In this document: positions 33,274 to 41,130 of the stretch, piece by piece
Position numbering within the stretch: position 1 is the stretch's first letter
Layout: every line of letters begins with the position of its first letter
Origin: Streptomyces showdoensis
GTDB lineage: Bacteria > Actinomycetota > Actinomycetes > Streptomycetales > Streptomycetaceae
Length of the DNA: 64,000 bases
Direction: 5' to 3'
Assembly (NCBI RefSeq): GCF_039535475.1
Contig: NZ_BAAAXG010000026.1
Span: forward strand, 2,847,501 to 2,911,500
Notes under the pieces: model-generated
What the model was told of the DNA's origin: nothing
Seen by the model: only the letters and a program-made list of their open reading frames with translations
Database searches by the model: none
Made by a program: the position numbers and the translations under genes

Positions 33274-34535
33274 GCCCACGCGAGGTGCTCCCGGTTGTGC
33301 GCGATCAGACGGTCCGTGAGCGCCTCGGCGTACCCGAACTGCCCGACCAGCGGGTGGGCGAGCAGCGCCTTGAACACCCGGTCCCGGCCGCCCTTGAGGG
33401 CCGCCTCCAGGGCCAGGTCCTCGTAGGCGGTGACGTTGGCGATCAGCCCCGCGAAGAGCGGGTCGAGCCGCGGCACCGCGAGCGGCGAGGCACCGGCCGG
33501 GCCCACCGCCGCCTGCACCTCGATCACCGCGTCGTCCGGCAGGAACGGCAGCGTGCCGTTGTTGTACGTGTTCACCACCTGGTACGGGGAACCTCCGCCG
33601 CCCAGCAGCGAGGCGGCCAGGTCCACGGCCGCCTCCGAGTAGAAGGCGCCGCCGCGCTTGCCGAGCAGCGCCGGCTTCTCGTCGAGCGCGGGGTCCCCGT
33701 ACATCTCCAGGAGCTGCTTCTCCATCGCGGCGACCTCGGCCGCCCGCGAGGGCTTGGAGCCGAGCTCCTTCACGACCTCGTCGTGGGCGTAGAAGTAGCG
33801 CAGGTAGTACGAGGGGACGACGCCGAGCCGGTCCACGAGCTCGCGGTCCATGCGCAGGTCGGCGGCGACGGCCTCGCCGTGCTCGGCGAGCAGCCGCGGC
33901 AGCACGTCCTCGCCCTCGGGGCCGCCGAGCCGTACCCCGGTCTCCCAGGTCAGGTGGTTGAGGCCGACGTGGTCGAGGTGGACCTCGCCGGGGGTGACGT
34001 CCAGGAGCGCGGCGAACTTCCGCTGGAAGCCGATCGCCACGTTGCACAGGCCGACCGCCTTGTGCCCGGCCTGGAGCAGGGCCCGGGTGACGATGCCGAC
34101 CGGGTTGGTGAAGTCGATGATCCAGGCGTCCGGGTTGGTGCGGCGCACCCGCTCGGCGATGTCCAGGACCACGGGGACCGTGCGCAGCGCCTTGGCGAGG
34201 CCGCCGGCACCGGTGGTCTCCTGGCCGACGCAGCCGCACTCCAGCGGCCAGGTCTCGTCCTGCTCGCGGGCGGCCTGCCCGCCGACGCGCAGCTGGAGCA
34301 GCACGGCGTCCGCGCCCTCCACTCCCGCGTCGAGGTCCGAGGTGGTGACGATCCGCCCCGGGTGCCCCTGCTTGGCGAAGATCCGCCGGGCGAGGCCGCC
34401 GACCAGGTCGAGCCGCTCGGCGGCCGGGTCGACGAGGACGAGTTCGGTGATGGGCAGGGTGTCGCGCAAGCGTGCGAACCCGTCGATCAGTTCGGGGGTG
34501 TAGGTGGAGCCGCCCCCCACGACAGCGAGCTTCAT
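33270..34535 (-). CDS. csnH: CsnH-like GH4 family glycosidase (6-phospho-beta-glucosidase type)
   Basis: 421 residues. The N-terminal Rossmann motif MKLAVVGGGSTYTPELIDGF binds NAD+; IIDFTNPVGIVT, the metal-ligand Cys in AVGLCNVAIG and the metal-ligand His in VGLNHLTWE are the GH4 signature. GH4 enzymes use NAD+ and a divalent metal in a redox-elimination mechanism to split, typically, 6-phospho-glycosides. In the csn operon it should cleave internalised glucosamine oligosaccharides. Whether it needs a phosphorylated substrate is open, since import here is by an ABC system. It starts 9 nt after csnG and overlaps csnK by 4 nt. Confidence 0.9.
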   Translation of the reverse strand: MKLAVVGGGSTYTPELIDGFARLRDTLPITELVLVDPAAERLDLVGGLARRIFAKQGHPGRIVTTSDLDAGVEGADAVLLQLRVGGQAAREQDETWPLECGCVGQETTGAGGLAKALRTVPVVLDIAERVRRTNPDAWIIDFTNPVGIVTRALLQAGHKAVGLCNVAIGFQRKFAALLDVTPGEVHLDHVGLNHLTWETGVRLGGPEGEDVLPRLLAEHGEAVAADLRMDRELVDRLGVVPSYYLRYFYAHDEVVKELGSKPSRAAEVAAMEKQLLEMYGDPALDEKPALLGKRGGAFYSEAAVDLAASLLGGGGSPYQVVNTYNNGTLPFLPDDAVIEVQAAVGPAGASPLAVPRLDPLFAGLIANVTAYEDLALEAALKGGRDRVFKALLAHPLVGQFGYAEALTDRLIAHNREHLAWA

Positions 34536-34544
34536 AACAGTCGG

Positions 34545-35447
34545 CTAGCCCTTCACTCCGGTCAGCGTGACACCCTCGACGAACGCCTTCTGGGCGAAGA
34601 AGAAGACGAGGATCACGGGGGCCATGACCAGTACGGTCGCGGCCATGGTCAGATTCCAGTCGGTGTGGTGTGCGCCCTTGAAGGACTCCAGGCCGTAGCT
34701 CAGGGTCCACGCGGCCGGGTTCTCCGAGGCGTAGATCTGCGGTCCGAAGTAGTCGTTCCACGCGGCGAAGAACTGGAAGAGCGCGACGGCCGCGATCCCC
34801 GGCTTCGCCATCGGCAGGACGACCCTGACGAGGGTGCGCAGTTCGCCGCAGCCGTCCACACGGGCCGCGTCGAGGTATTCGTTCGGGATGGTCATGAGGA
34901 ACTGGCGCAGCAGGAAGATGGAGAACGCGTCGCCGAAGGCCATCGGGATGATCAGCGGCCAGAGCGTGCCGGACAGGTCCAGCTCCTTGGCCCAGAACAG
35001 GTACATCGGGATGATCACGACCTGCGGCGGCAGCATCATCATCGAGATCACGAGGATCAGGGAGAGGTTGCGCCCGCGGAAGCGGAACTTGGCGAGCGCG
35101 TACGCCACGGGGATCGAGGAGACCACCGTCAGGACGGTGCCGAGCCCCGCGTACAGCAGGGTGTTGCGCCACCAGGTGAGGAAGCCGGGGGTCTCGAAGA
35201 CGCGGACGTAGTTGCCCCACTCCCAGGTGTTCGGGGTGAGGTCGCGGGTGAGCGCCTGCTGGTCGCTCATCAGCGAGGTGAACAGGACGAAGACGAACGG
35301 CAGCACGAAGAACAGCGCGGCGGCGACGCCGAGCGAGTGCACCGCGATCCAGTGCAGCAGCGCCTTGCGGCGGGCGGTCCGGGCGGCGGGGGTGACCTCG
35401 TCGTCCGGCCGGGCCGGCGCCTTCGGGGGGTCGAGTACCTGGCTCAC
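34545..35447 (-). CDS. csnG: CsnG-like sugar ABC transporter permease (MalG type)
   Basis: 300 residues with six predicted helices. The conserved cytoplasmic EAA loop is DAARVDGCGELRTLVRVVLPMAKPGI, and FFVLPFVFVLFTSLMSDQQ and AALFQFFAAWNDYFGPQIY-like segments are typical of MalG-class CUT1 permeases. It pairs with the 313-residue permease encoded 3 nt upstream. No ATPase gene lies in the operon; the CUT1 systems of Streptomyces share the ATPase MsiK encoded elsewhere, which has been reported for CsnEFG. Confidence 0.92.
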   Translation of the reverse strand: MSQVLDPPKAPARPDDEVTPAARTARRKALLHWIAVHSLGVAAALFFVLPFVFVLFTSLMSDQQALTRDLTPNTWEWGNYVRVFETPGFLTWWRNTLLYAGLGTVLTVVSSIPVAYALAKFRFRGRNLSLILVISMMMLPPQVVIIPMYLFWAKELDLSGTLWPLIIPMAFGDAFSIFLLRQFLMTIPNEYLDAARVDGCGELRTLVRVVLPMAKPGIAAVALFQFFAAWNDYFGPQIYASENPAAWTLSYGLESFKGAHHTDWNLTMAATVLVMAPVILVFFFAQKAFVEGVTLTGVKG

Positions 35448-35450
35448 GGG

Positions 35451-36392
35451 TCAGTCACCTGCCTGGATCAGACCGCCGCGGCGGCGCATGAGCAGCCCGG
35501 TGAAGAGCATGGCCAGGGCGAAGAGGATGAGGGCGATGGCGCAGGCCGCTCCGTAGTCGAAGCGCTGGAAGCCGAGGTTGTAGACGAGCTGCGGCAGGGT
35601 CAGCGTGGACTTGTCCGGGTAGCCGGGCTCGAACTGCTGGCCGGAGCCGCCGATGACGCCGGAGGCGACCTTCCCGGCCACCAGCGGCTGGGTGTAGTAC
35701 TGCATCGCCTGGATCACGCCGGTGACCACGGCGAACATCACGATCGGCGAGATGTTCGGCAGGGTCACGAACCGGAACCGCTGGAAGGCCGAGGCCCCGT
35801 CCAGCTCGGCCGCCTCGTACTGCTCCTTCGGCACGTCGAGCAGCGCGGCCATGAAGATCACCATCAGGTCGCCGACGCCCCACACCGCGAGCATGGTGAG
35901 CGCGGGCTTGGACCAGGCGGCGTCGGTGAACCAGCCGGGTCCGGAGAGGCCGACCCCGTCGATCAGCGAGTTCACCGGTCCGGTGCCGGGGTTGAGCAGG
36001 AAGACGAAGGCGAGCGTGGCGGCGACCGGCGGGGCCAGGTAGGGCAGGTAGAACAGGGTGCGGAAGACCCCGGCACCGGTCTTGATCTTGGTGATGAGCA
36101 GGCCGACGCCGAGGCCGAAGACGACCCGGCAGGCGACCATCACCACGACCAGCCACAGGGTGTTGCGCAGGGCCGGCCAGAACATCGGGTAGTCCTGGAA
36201 GACGTACGTCCAGTTGTCCAGGCCGTTGAAGGTCGGGGCGGCGAAGCCGTCGTAGTGCGTGAACGAGAAGTAGACGGTGGAGACCATCGGGTAGGCGAAG
36301 AAGACGCCGAACCCGATCAGCCACGGGGACATGAAGGCGGCCGTCCGGAGCGCCGATCTGCGGCGCTTCGCGCGAAGGGTGTTGGTGCTCAT
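35451..36392 (-). CDS. csnF: CsnF-like sugar ABC transporter permease (MalF type)
   Basis: 313 residues with six helices. It begins with a basic N-terminus (MSTNTLRAKRRRSALRTA), then FMSPWLIGFGVFFAYPMVSTVYFSFTHYDGF, typical for the first permease of CUT1 systems, and carries the EAA loop EAAELDGASAFQRFRFVTLPNISP. It lies 7 nt downstream of csnE and 3 nt upstream of csnG, so the three transporter genes are tightly co-translated. By operon identity, the ligand is glucosamine oligosaccharides. Confidence 0.92.
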   Translation of the reverse strand: MSTNTLRAKRRRSALRTAAFMSPWLIGFGVFFAYPMVSTVYFSFTHYDGFAAPTFNGLDNWTYVFQDYPMFWPALRNTLWLVVVMVACRVVFGLGVGLLITKIKTGAGVFRTLFYLPYLAPPVAATLAFVFLLNPGTGPVNSLIDGVGLSGPGWFTDAAWSKPALTMLAVWGVGDLMVIFMAALLDVPKEQYEAAELDGASAFQRFRFVTLPNISPIVMFAVVTGVIQAMQYYTQPLVAGKVASGVIGGSGQQFEPGYPDKSTLTLPQLVYNLGFQRFDYGAACAIALILFALAMLFTGLLMRRRGGLIQAGD

Positions 36393-36399
36393 CGGACGG

Positions 36400-37743
36400 C
36401 TACTTCGCCTTGGCGATGTCGGTGTCGATCTGCGCGGCGGTCTTCGCCAGACCGGCCTTGAGGTCGGTCACCGAGCCCTTCTCGTACTGGAGGGCGAAGT
36501 CCTGGAGGGTGTTGAGGTAGGAGGCGCCGTTGACCGCGCCGGCCGGGGTGTTGGACTTCGCGTGCCCGGCGATGTCGAGGAAGGTCTTGAAGCGCGGGTC
36601 GAACTTCAGGTTCGGCGACTTCAGGGCCTCGAAGGTGGAGGGCACGTTGCGGATGCCGTTGGCGAAGCCGACGACGGCCTCGGTGTCCGTGGTCATGAAC
36701 TTGACCAGTTCCCAGGCGGCGTTCTGCTTCTTGCTCTGCGGGGCGATGCCCATGATGGTGCCGGAGAGGAAGCCCTTGCCGTAGTCGGCGGCCTGGCCGT
36801 CCGGTACGGGCATGGGGGCGACGCCGATGTCGAAGGGCACCTTGGCGTCGGTGGCCATGCCGAGCCGCCACTCGCCGTCCATCTGCATGGCGACCTGGCC
36901 GGTGTGGAAGGGGTGCTTGGAGCCCCACTCGTCGCCGAAGGTGGTGCGGTACTTCTCCAGCTTCTCGTAGCCGCCGAGCTCGTCGACCATCTTCTTCTGC
37001 GTGGTCATCATCTCGGCGACGGCGGGGTCGGTGCCGACCGTCGACCTGCCGTTCGCGTCGAAGTAGGAGGGGCCCCAGCTGCCCAGGTAGTGCTCGGTGG
37101 TGGTCTCGTAGCCGTGGTAGTTCGGCATGAAGCCGAGCTGCTCGTACGAGTCGCCCTTGGGCTTGGTCAGCCGCTTGGCGGTCGCCAGCAGCTCGGAATA
37201 GGTCCGCGGCGGCTTCTCCGGGTCCAGGCCGGCCGCCTTGAAGGCGGTCTTGTTGTAGTAGAGGCCGTAGGCGTCGGTGAGCAGCGGCATGGCGCAGCGC
37301 TTGCCCTCGAACTGGGTGTACTGGAGCAGCGTCTTCGGGATGATCTTCTCGAGGTCGAGCTTCGACTTCTCGATGAAGGGCTTCAGGTCGGCGAAGGCGC
37401 CGGAGGAGCAGAACTTGCCGACGTTGGAGGTCGTGAAGGACGAGACGACGTCCGGTCCCTTCGAACCGCCGGTGCGCAGCGCCTGGTTGAGCTTGTCGTC
37501 GTTGATGTTGCCGACGACGTCGACCTTGATGTTCGGGTGGGCCTTCTCGAAGCGGGCGATGTTGTCGTTGATCGCCTTCACCTCGGACGGGGTGTTCCAG
37601 CCGTGCCAGAAGGTGATCGTGGTCTTGGCGTTCGGGTCGTCGGTGGCGCCGTTGCTCGCCGAGCCGGTACAGGCGGAGGCGAAGAGGGCTATGGACGCGG
37701 TGGCGGCGAGCGAGGCGGCGAGCCGGCGCTGGCGTGCGGGCAT
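36400..37743 (-). CDS. csnE: CsnE-like lipoprotein sugar-binding protein (CUT1 ABC transporter)
   Basis: 447 residues. A lipoprotein signal peptide (MPARQRRLAASLAATASIALFASAC, lipobox FASAC, lipid Cys at about 25) anchors it to the outer face of the membrane. The mature protein is a family 1 solute-binding protein: ITFWHGWNTPSEVKAINDNIARFEKAHPNIKVDV, PDVVSSFTTSNVGKF, then DAYGLYYNKTAFKAAGL. The ATG at 37741-37743 follows GGGAGA. It should capture glucosamine oligosaccharides made by secreted chitosanase. It is separated from csnR by a 61-bp gap without an obvious operator. Confidence 0.92.
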   Translation of the reverse strand: MPARQRRLAASLAATASIALFASACTGSASNGATDDPNAKTTITFWHGWNTPSEVKAINDNIARFEKAHPNIKVDVVGNINDDKLNQALRTGGSKGPDVVSSFTTSNVGKFCSSGAFADLKPFIEKSKLDLEKIIPKTLLQYTQFEGKRCAMPLLTDAYGLYYNKTAFKAAGLDPEKPPRTYSELLATAKRLTKPKGDSYEQLGFMPNYHGYETTTEHYLGSWGPSYFDANGRSTVGTDPAVAEMMTTQKKMVDELGGYEKLEKYRTTFGDEWGSKHPFHTGQVAMQMDGEWRLGMATDAKVPFDIGVAPMPVPDGQAADYGKGFLSGTIMGIAPQSKKQNAAWELVKFMTTDTEAVVGFANGIRNVPSTFEALKSPNLKFDPRFKTFLDIAGHAKSNTPAGAVNGASYLNTLQDFALQYEKGSVTDLKAGLAKTAAQIDTDIAKAK

Positions 37744-37804
37744 GGCGGGTCTCCCTGGAACGGGCGGGGCGGGGGCGGGGGCGGACGGTGTGGCGGTTTC
37801 GGGG

Positions 37805-39025
37805 CTACCGGGAGGTGTCGAAGACCTCGTCCCGGGTGGCGGCCAGGGCGCTCTCGAGCGCGCCGCGCAGCACGGGGGTCGGTTCCACGGTGGCGAGGAC
37901 GAGCCGTGGCCGGGACGCGGCCAGGTCGGCGAGCTGGCTCTGGACGCGGGCGCGCAGCGGCTCGCCGCCCGCGGTGATCGCATCGCCGGCCAGCACGAGG
38001 AGCTCCGGGTCGAGCACGGCGACGAGGGAGGCGAGACCGGTGGCGAGCCGCTCGGCGTACTCGTCGAGGAGCCGGGCGTACCGCTCGTCCCCGGCGTGGT
38101 GGGCGACGGCGTGCGCGAGCAGCCCGGCGGCGGTCTCCACGTACGGCTGCTCGCGGGTCTCGATCCCGAGGGCCTTGGCGATCCGGGGGATCGCCTGGAC
38201 GCCGGCGAGCTCCTGGAAGCCGCCGGAGTTGGCCTTGGCGACCTGCCGTACGAGCGGGGTGCCGGGTACGGGCAGGAAGCCGACCTCGCCGGCCCCGCCG
38301 GTGAAGCCGCGGTGCAGCCGGCCGCCGAGGACGAGGGCGGCACCGACGCCGGTCTCGCTCCACAGCAGCACGAAGTCCTCGTGGCCCTGGGCGGCTCCCA
38401 GGCGCTGCTCGGCGACGGCGACCAGGTTGACGTCGTTCTCGTACTCGAACGGCATCGGCAGGGCGACGGCCAGCTCCTCCAGCAGGGTGGGGGAGTGCCA
38501 GCCGGGCAGGTGGGAGGCGTACCGCAGGCGGCCGGTGGCGGGGTCGAAGGCGCCGGGGGTGCCGATGACCAGCCGGTGCACCTCCCCGAGCCCGCCGAGC
38601 CCGGCGTCCTTCACGGCCCCGGCGAGCGCCTCGACGACCTGGCGGACCACGCCGCCCTCCGCCGTGCGGCCGGGCGTCGGCAGCAGGAACTCGCCGACCA
38701 CCCGGCCGGTGACGTCGGCGACCGCCGCGCGGATCCGGCGGGGCGTGACGTCGAGGGCCGCCGCGTGCGCGGCCCGCGGGTTCACCGCGTACAGCTGCGC
38801 GTTGGGACCCGGCCGCCCCGCGGTGGTCCCGGTCTCGACCACGAGCCCGGCCGCTTCGAGCCGCGCGAGCAGCTGCGAGGCGGTCGGCTTGGAGAGCCCG
38901 GTGAGCTTGCCGATCCGGGTCCGCGAGAGCGGGCCGTGCTCCAGGAGCAGTTCGAGTGCGGCCCGGTCGTTCATGGCGCGCAGGACGCGCGGGGTACCGG
39001 GGGTTCCCGGGGTCGTACCTGCCAT
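37805..39025 (-). CDS. csnR: CsnR-like ROK-family transcriptional repressor
   Basis: 406 residues. An N-terminal winged helix-turn-helix (AALELLLEHGPLSRTRIGKLTGLSKPTASQLLARLEAAGLV) is followed by a ROK sugar-kinase-like domain: AALDVTPRRIRAAVADVTGRV, VHRLVIGTPGAFDPATG, ENDVNLVAVAEQR, and TGVGAALVLGGRLHRGFTGGAGEVGFLPV. The zinc-binding CxCGxxGCxE motif of ROK kinases is absent, as in several ROK repressors. The ATG at 39025 is preferred to a GTG at 39052, which would abut the operator palindrome. CsnR is known in S. lividans/S. coelicolor to repress csnA and its own operon until glucosamine oligosaccharides appear. Confidence 0.9.
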   Translation of the reverse strand: MAGTTPGTPGTPRVLRAMNDRAALELLLEHGPLSRTRIGKLTGLSKPTASQLLARLEAAGLVVETGTTAGRPGPNAQLYAVNPRAAHAAALDVTPRRIRAAVADVTGRVVGEFLLPTPGRTAEGGVVRQVVEALAGAVKDAGLGGLGEVHRLVIGTPGAFDPATGRLRYASHLPGWHSPTLLEELAVALPMPFEYENDVNLVAVAEQRLGAAQGHEDFVLLWSETGVGAALVLGGRLHRGFTGGAGEVGFLPVPGTPLVRQVAKANSGGFQELAGVQAIPRIAKALGIETREQPYVETAAGLLAHAVAHHAGDERYARLLDEYAERLATGLASLVAVLDPELLVLAGDAITAGGEPLRARVQSQLADLAASRPRLVLATVEPTPVLRGALESALAATRDEVFDTSR

Positions 39026-39055
39026 GTCGGAGTCCGCCTTGTCCCGCTGCACTGT

Positions 39056-39070
39056 TAGGAAAGTTTCCTA
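39056..39070 (-). promoter_or_regulatory. CsnR-box: perfect 15-bp palindrome upstream of csnR
   Basis: TAGGAAA-G-TTTCCTA is perfectly symmetrical around 39063 and lies 31 bp upstream of the csnR start at 39025. It matches the A/T-flanked GGAAA/TTTCC operators of ROK repressors, and its place fits autoregulation of the whole csnR-K operon. No second copy occurs before csnE. Confidence 0.8.
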
Positions 39071-39146
39071 TTGGGTTGGGAGGAAGGTAAGACCCACGTC
39101 ACCGGGGCGTCAAGAGGGCCGTCGTCGCCCGCGGGCCCCGGCGCGG

Positions 39147-39186
39147 CGAAGGGGCGCCCCGCCATCATCGGCGGGACGCCCCTTCG
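39147..39186 (-). terminator. Terminator of the mscS-type gene
   Basis: A 17-bp stem with one mismatch (CGAAGGGGCGCCCCGCC with GGCGGGACGCCCCTTCG) and a 6-nt loop (ATCATC), 15 nt after the stop codon on the minus strand. Confidence 0.8.
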
Positions 39187-39201
39187 GCCGTGCGGGAACC
39201 G

Positions 39202-40275
39202 CTACTTCGTGAGGTCCGGCTTCGGCAGCGGGGTGGCCGCCGCCGACTGCGGCGAGGTCGGGGAGGCGAAGGCCGACGGGGCCGCCATGCCCGCCGACGG
39301 GTCGGCGGGGGAGTCCTCGGCCTGGGCCGGCAGGGCGCCGCCGACGATGCGGATGCCCGCCGCGTCCAGGGCGCGCTTGATGCGCCAGCGGAGCTCGCGC
39401 TCCACGCCCAGCTTCTTGCCCGGCATCGTCTTCGCCGAGACCCGGATCGTCATCGAGTCGAGCAGCACCTCGCTCAGGCCCAGGATCTCCACCGGGCCCC
39501 ACAGGCGCTCGTTCCAGGGCTCTTCCTTGGACATCGCCTCGGCCGCCTCGCCGATGACCGCCGACACCCGGTCCAGGTCCTCCGTCGGGCGGACCGTCAC
39601 GTCCACCCCGGCGGTCGCCCAGCCCTGGCTGAGGTTGCCGATCCGCTTGATCTCACCGTTGCGGACGTACCAGATCTCGCCGTCGACGCCGCGCAGCTTC
39701 GTCACCCGCAGGCCCACCTCGACCACCTCGCCCGATGCGACCCCCGCGTCGATCGAGTCGCCCACCCCGTACTGGTCCTCCATGATCATGAAGACGCCGG
39801 AGAGGAAGTCCGTCACGAGGTTGCGCGCGCCGAAACCGATCGCCACACCCGCCACACCGGCCGAGGCGAGCAGCGGCGCCAGGTCGATCTTGAAGGCGCC
39901 CAGGACCATCAGTCCGGCCGTGCCGAGGATGAGGAAGGACGCGACCGAGCGCAGCACCGAGCCGATGGCCTCGGAGCGCTGGCGGCGCCGCTCGGCGTTG
40001 ACCAGCAGTCCGCCGAGGGCCGTCCCCTCCACCGCCTGGGCCGAGCGGTTCATCCGCTCTATGAGCCGGGTCAGCGCCCGCCGTATGAGCATCCGCAACG
40101 TCAGCGCCACGACCAGGATCAGCACGATCCGCAGGCCCGTGTTCAGCCAGGTGGACCAGTTCTGCTCCACCCAGCCCGCGGCGTTCGTCGCCGTCTCGGC
40201 GGCCTCGTCCAGCGTCACCGGGACGGTGGGCGGGGCGTCGGCGGTCGGCAGGGCGGACCAGAGCACGGGGGGCAC
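39202..40275 (-). CDS. MscS-family small-conductance mechanosensitive channel
   Basis: 357 residues from a GTG with GGAGGT upstream. After a short exported N-terminus come TM1 (TGLRIVLILVVALTLRMLI), TM2 (SVASFLILGTAGLMVLGAF) and the pore helix TM3 (LLASAGVAGVAIGFGARNLVTDFLSGVFMIMED), the MscS signature with Gly/Ala packing. The beta domain (YGVGDSIDAGVASGEVVEVGLRVTKLR...WYVRNGEIKRIGN) and an alpha/beta domain follow, then a Pro/Ala-rich tail. The channel opens on membrane tension and releases osmolytes on hypo-osmotic shock. It is divergent from the HNH gene. Confidence 0.94.
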   Translation of the reverse strand: MPPVLWSALPTADAPPTVPVTLDEAAETATNAAGWVEQNWSTWLNTGLRIVLILVVALTLRMLIRRALTRLIERMNRSAQAVEGTALGGLLVNAERRRQRSEAIGSVLRSVASFLILGTAGLMVLGAFKIDLAPLLASAGVAGVAIGFGARNLVTDFLSGVFMIMEDQYGVGDSIDAGVASGEVVEVGLRVTKLRGVDGEIWYVRNGEIKRIGNLSQGWATAGVDVTVRPTEDLDRVSAVIGEAAEAMSKEEPWNERLWGPVEILGLSEVLLDSMTIRVSAKTMPGKKLGVERELRWRIKRALDAAGIRIVGGALPAQAEDSPADPSAGMAAPSAFASPTSPQSAAATPLPKPDLTK

Positions 40276-40525
40276 GGGGAGACCTCCAGGGCAGGGGCGG
40301 GCAATCCGTCCACACTAACGGGGGACACGGCGTGCCCCGGTCGGCGTGTGCACAGGGGAAGACGGACCACGGCGGGGGAAGACTCCCGGATGCCTGCCGA
40401 TGTGGTCGAGAACACCTCGGGCCCGTTACCCCCACGTGGTGGCGCGCCGACCAGGCAGGAGGAGAGACTGAGAGCAGTTTCGTCCCGGCGCGAGCCACGC
40501 GCCGCCGGCGTCATAGGAGGCATCC

Positions 40526-41089
40526 GTGCCGCATGTCCTGGTCCTCAACGCGTCGTACGAGCCGCTCGGCGTCGTACCGCTCCGCCGCGCGCTCGTCCTC
40601 GTCCTGGAGAACAAGGCACTCTGCCTCGAGGAGTCCGGCGCCTTCCTGCACAGCGAGAGCCGCGTCATGGCCGCACCCAGTGTGGTGCGCCTCAAGCGGT
40701 TCGTGCGGGTCCCCTACCGGGGGCCCGTTCCCTTGACCCGCAGAGCCCTCTTCGCCCGCGACGGCGGGCGCTGCATGTACTGCGGTGGCGTCGCAACCAG
40801 CGTCGACCACGTCATTCCGCGCAGCCGCGGGGGGACGCACGCCTGGGAGAACGTCGTGGCGGCCTGCCGCCGCTGCAACCACGTCAAAGCCGACCGGCAC
40901 CTGCGGGAACTGGGCTGGCGGCTGCGGCACCAACCCGCCCCGCCGACCGGACTGGCCTGGCGGATCATCGGGACCGGCCACCGCGACCCGCGGTGGCTGC
41001 CCTACCTCCAGCCGTACGGCGCGGACGACGCGCTGGCCCGGATCGACTCGGCCGTGACCGCCCCCCAGGGGGTCGTGACGGCGAGTTGA
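40526..41089 (+). CDS. HNH endonuclease family protein
   Basis: 187 residues from a GTG with a strong AGGAGG ribosome site. The N-terminal PHVLVLNASYEPLGVVPLRRALVLVLENKA and the LTRRALFARDGGRCMYCGGVATSVDHVIPRSRGG...NVVAACRRCNHVKADR segment define the widespread actinobacterial HNH protein: two CxxC pairs hold a zinc ion, and DHV...N...H forms the nuclease site. The cellular role is not established; it is a core gene, not part of a restriction system here. Confidence 0.93.
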   Translation: MPHVLVLNASYEPLGVVPLRRALVLVLENKALCLEESGAFLHSESRVMAAPSVVRLKRFVRVPYRGPVPLTRRALFARDGGRCMYCGGVATSVDHVIPRSRGGTHAWENVVAACRRCNHVKADRHLRELGWRLRHQPAPPTGLAWRIIGTGHRDPRWLPYLQPYGADDALARIDSAVTAPQGVVTAS

Positions 41090-41106
41090 GCCGGGCCTTT
41101 CGCGTT

Positions 41107-41128
41107 CCCGGGCCCCGGACGGCCCGGG
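41107..41128. terminator. Bidirectional terminator between HNH and GH84-like genes
   Basis: CCCGGGCC and GGCCCGGG form an 8-bp stem with a 6-nt loop in the 41-bp gap between two convergent genes. Confidence 0.55.
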
Positions 41129-41130
41129 GG

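Noticed and set aside
39053..39201. Further genes or ncRNA between csnR and the mscS-type gene
   Set aside because: The gap is accounted for by the CsnR palindrome, promoter and a strong terminator.
40276..40525. Small ORFs between the divergent mscS-type and HNH genes
   Set aside because: Frames present are out-of-phase extensions with poor codon character and no ribosome sites; the gap probably holds two promoters.
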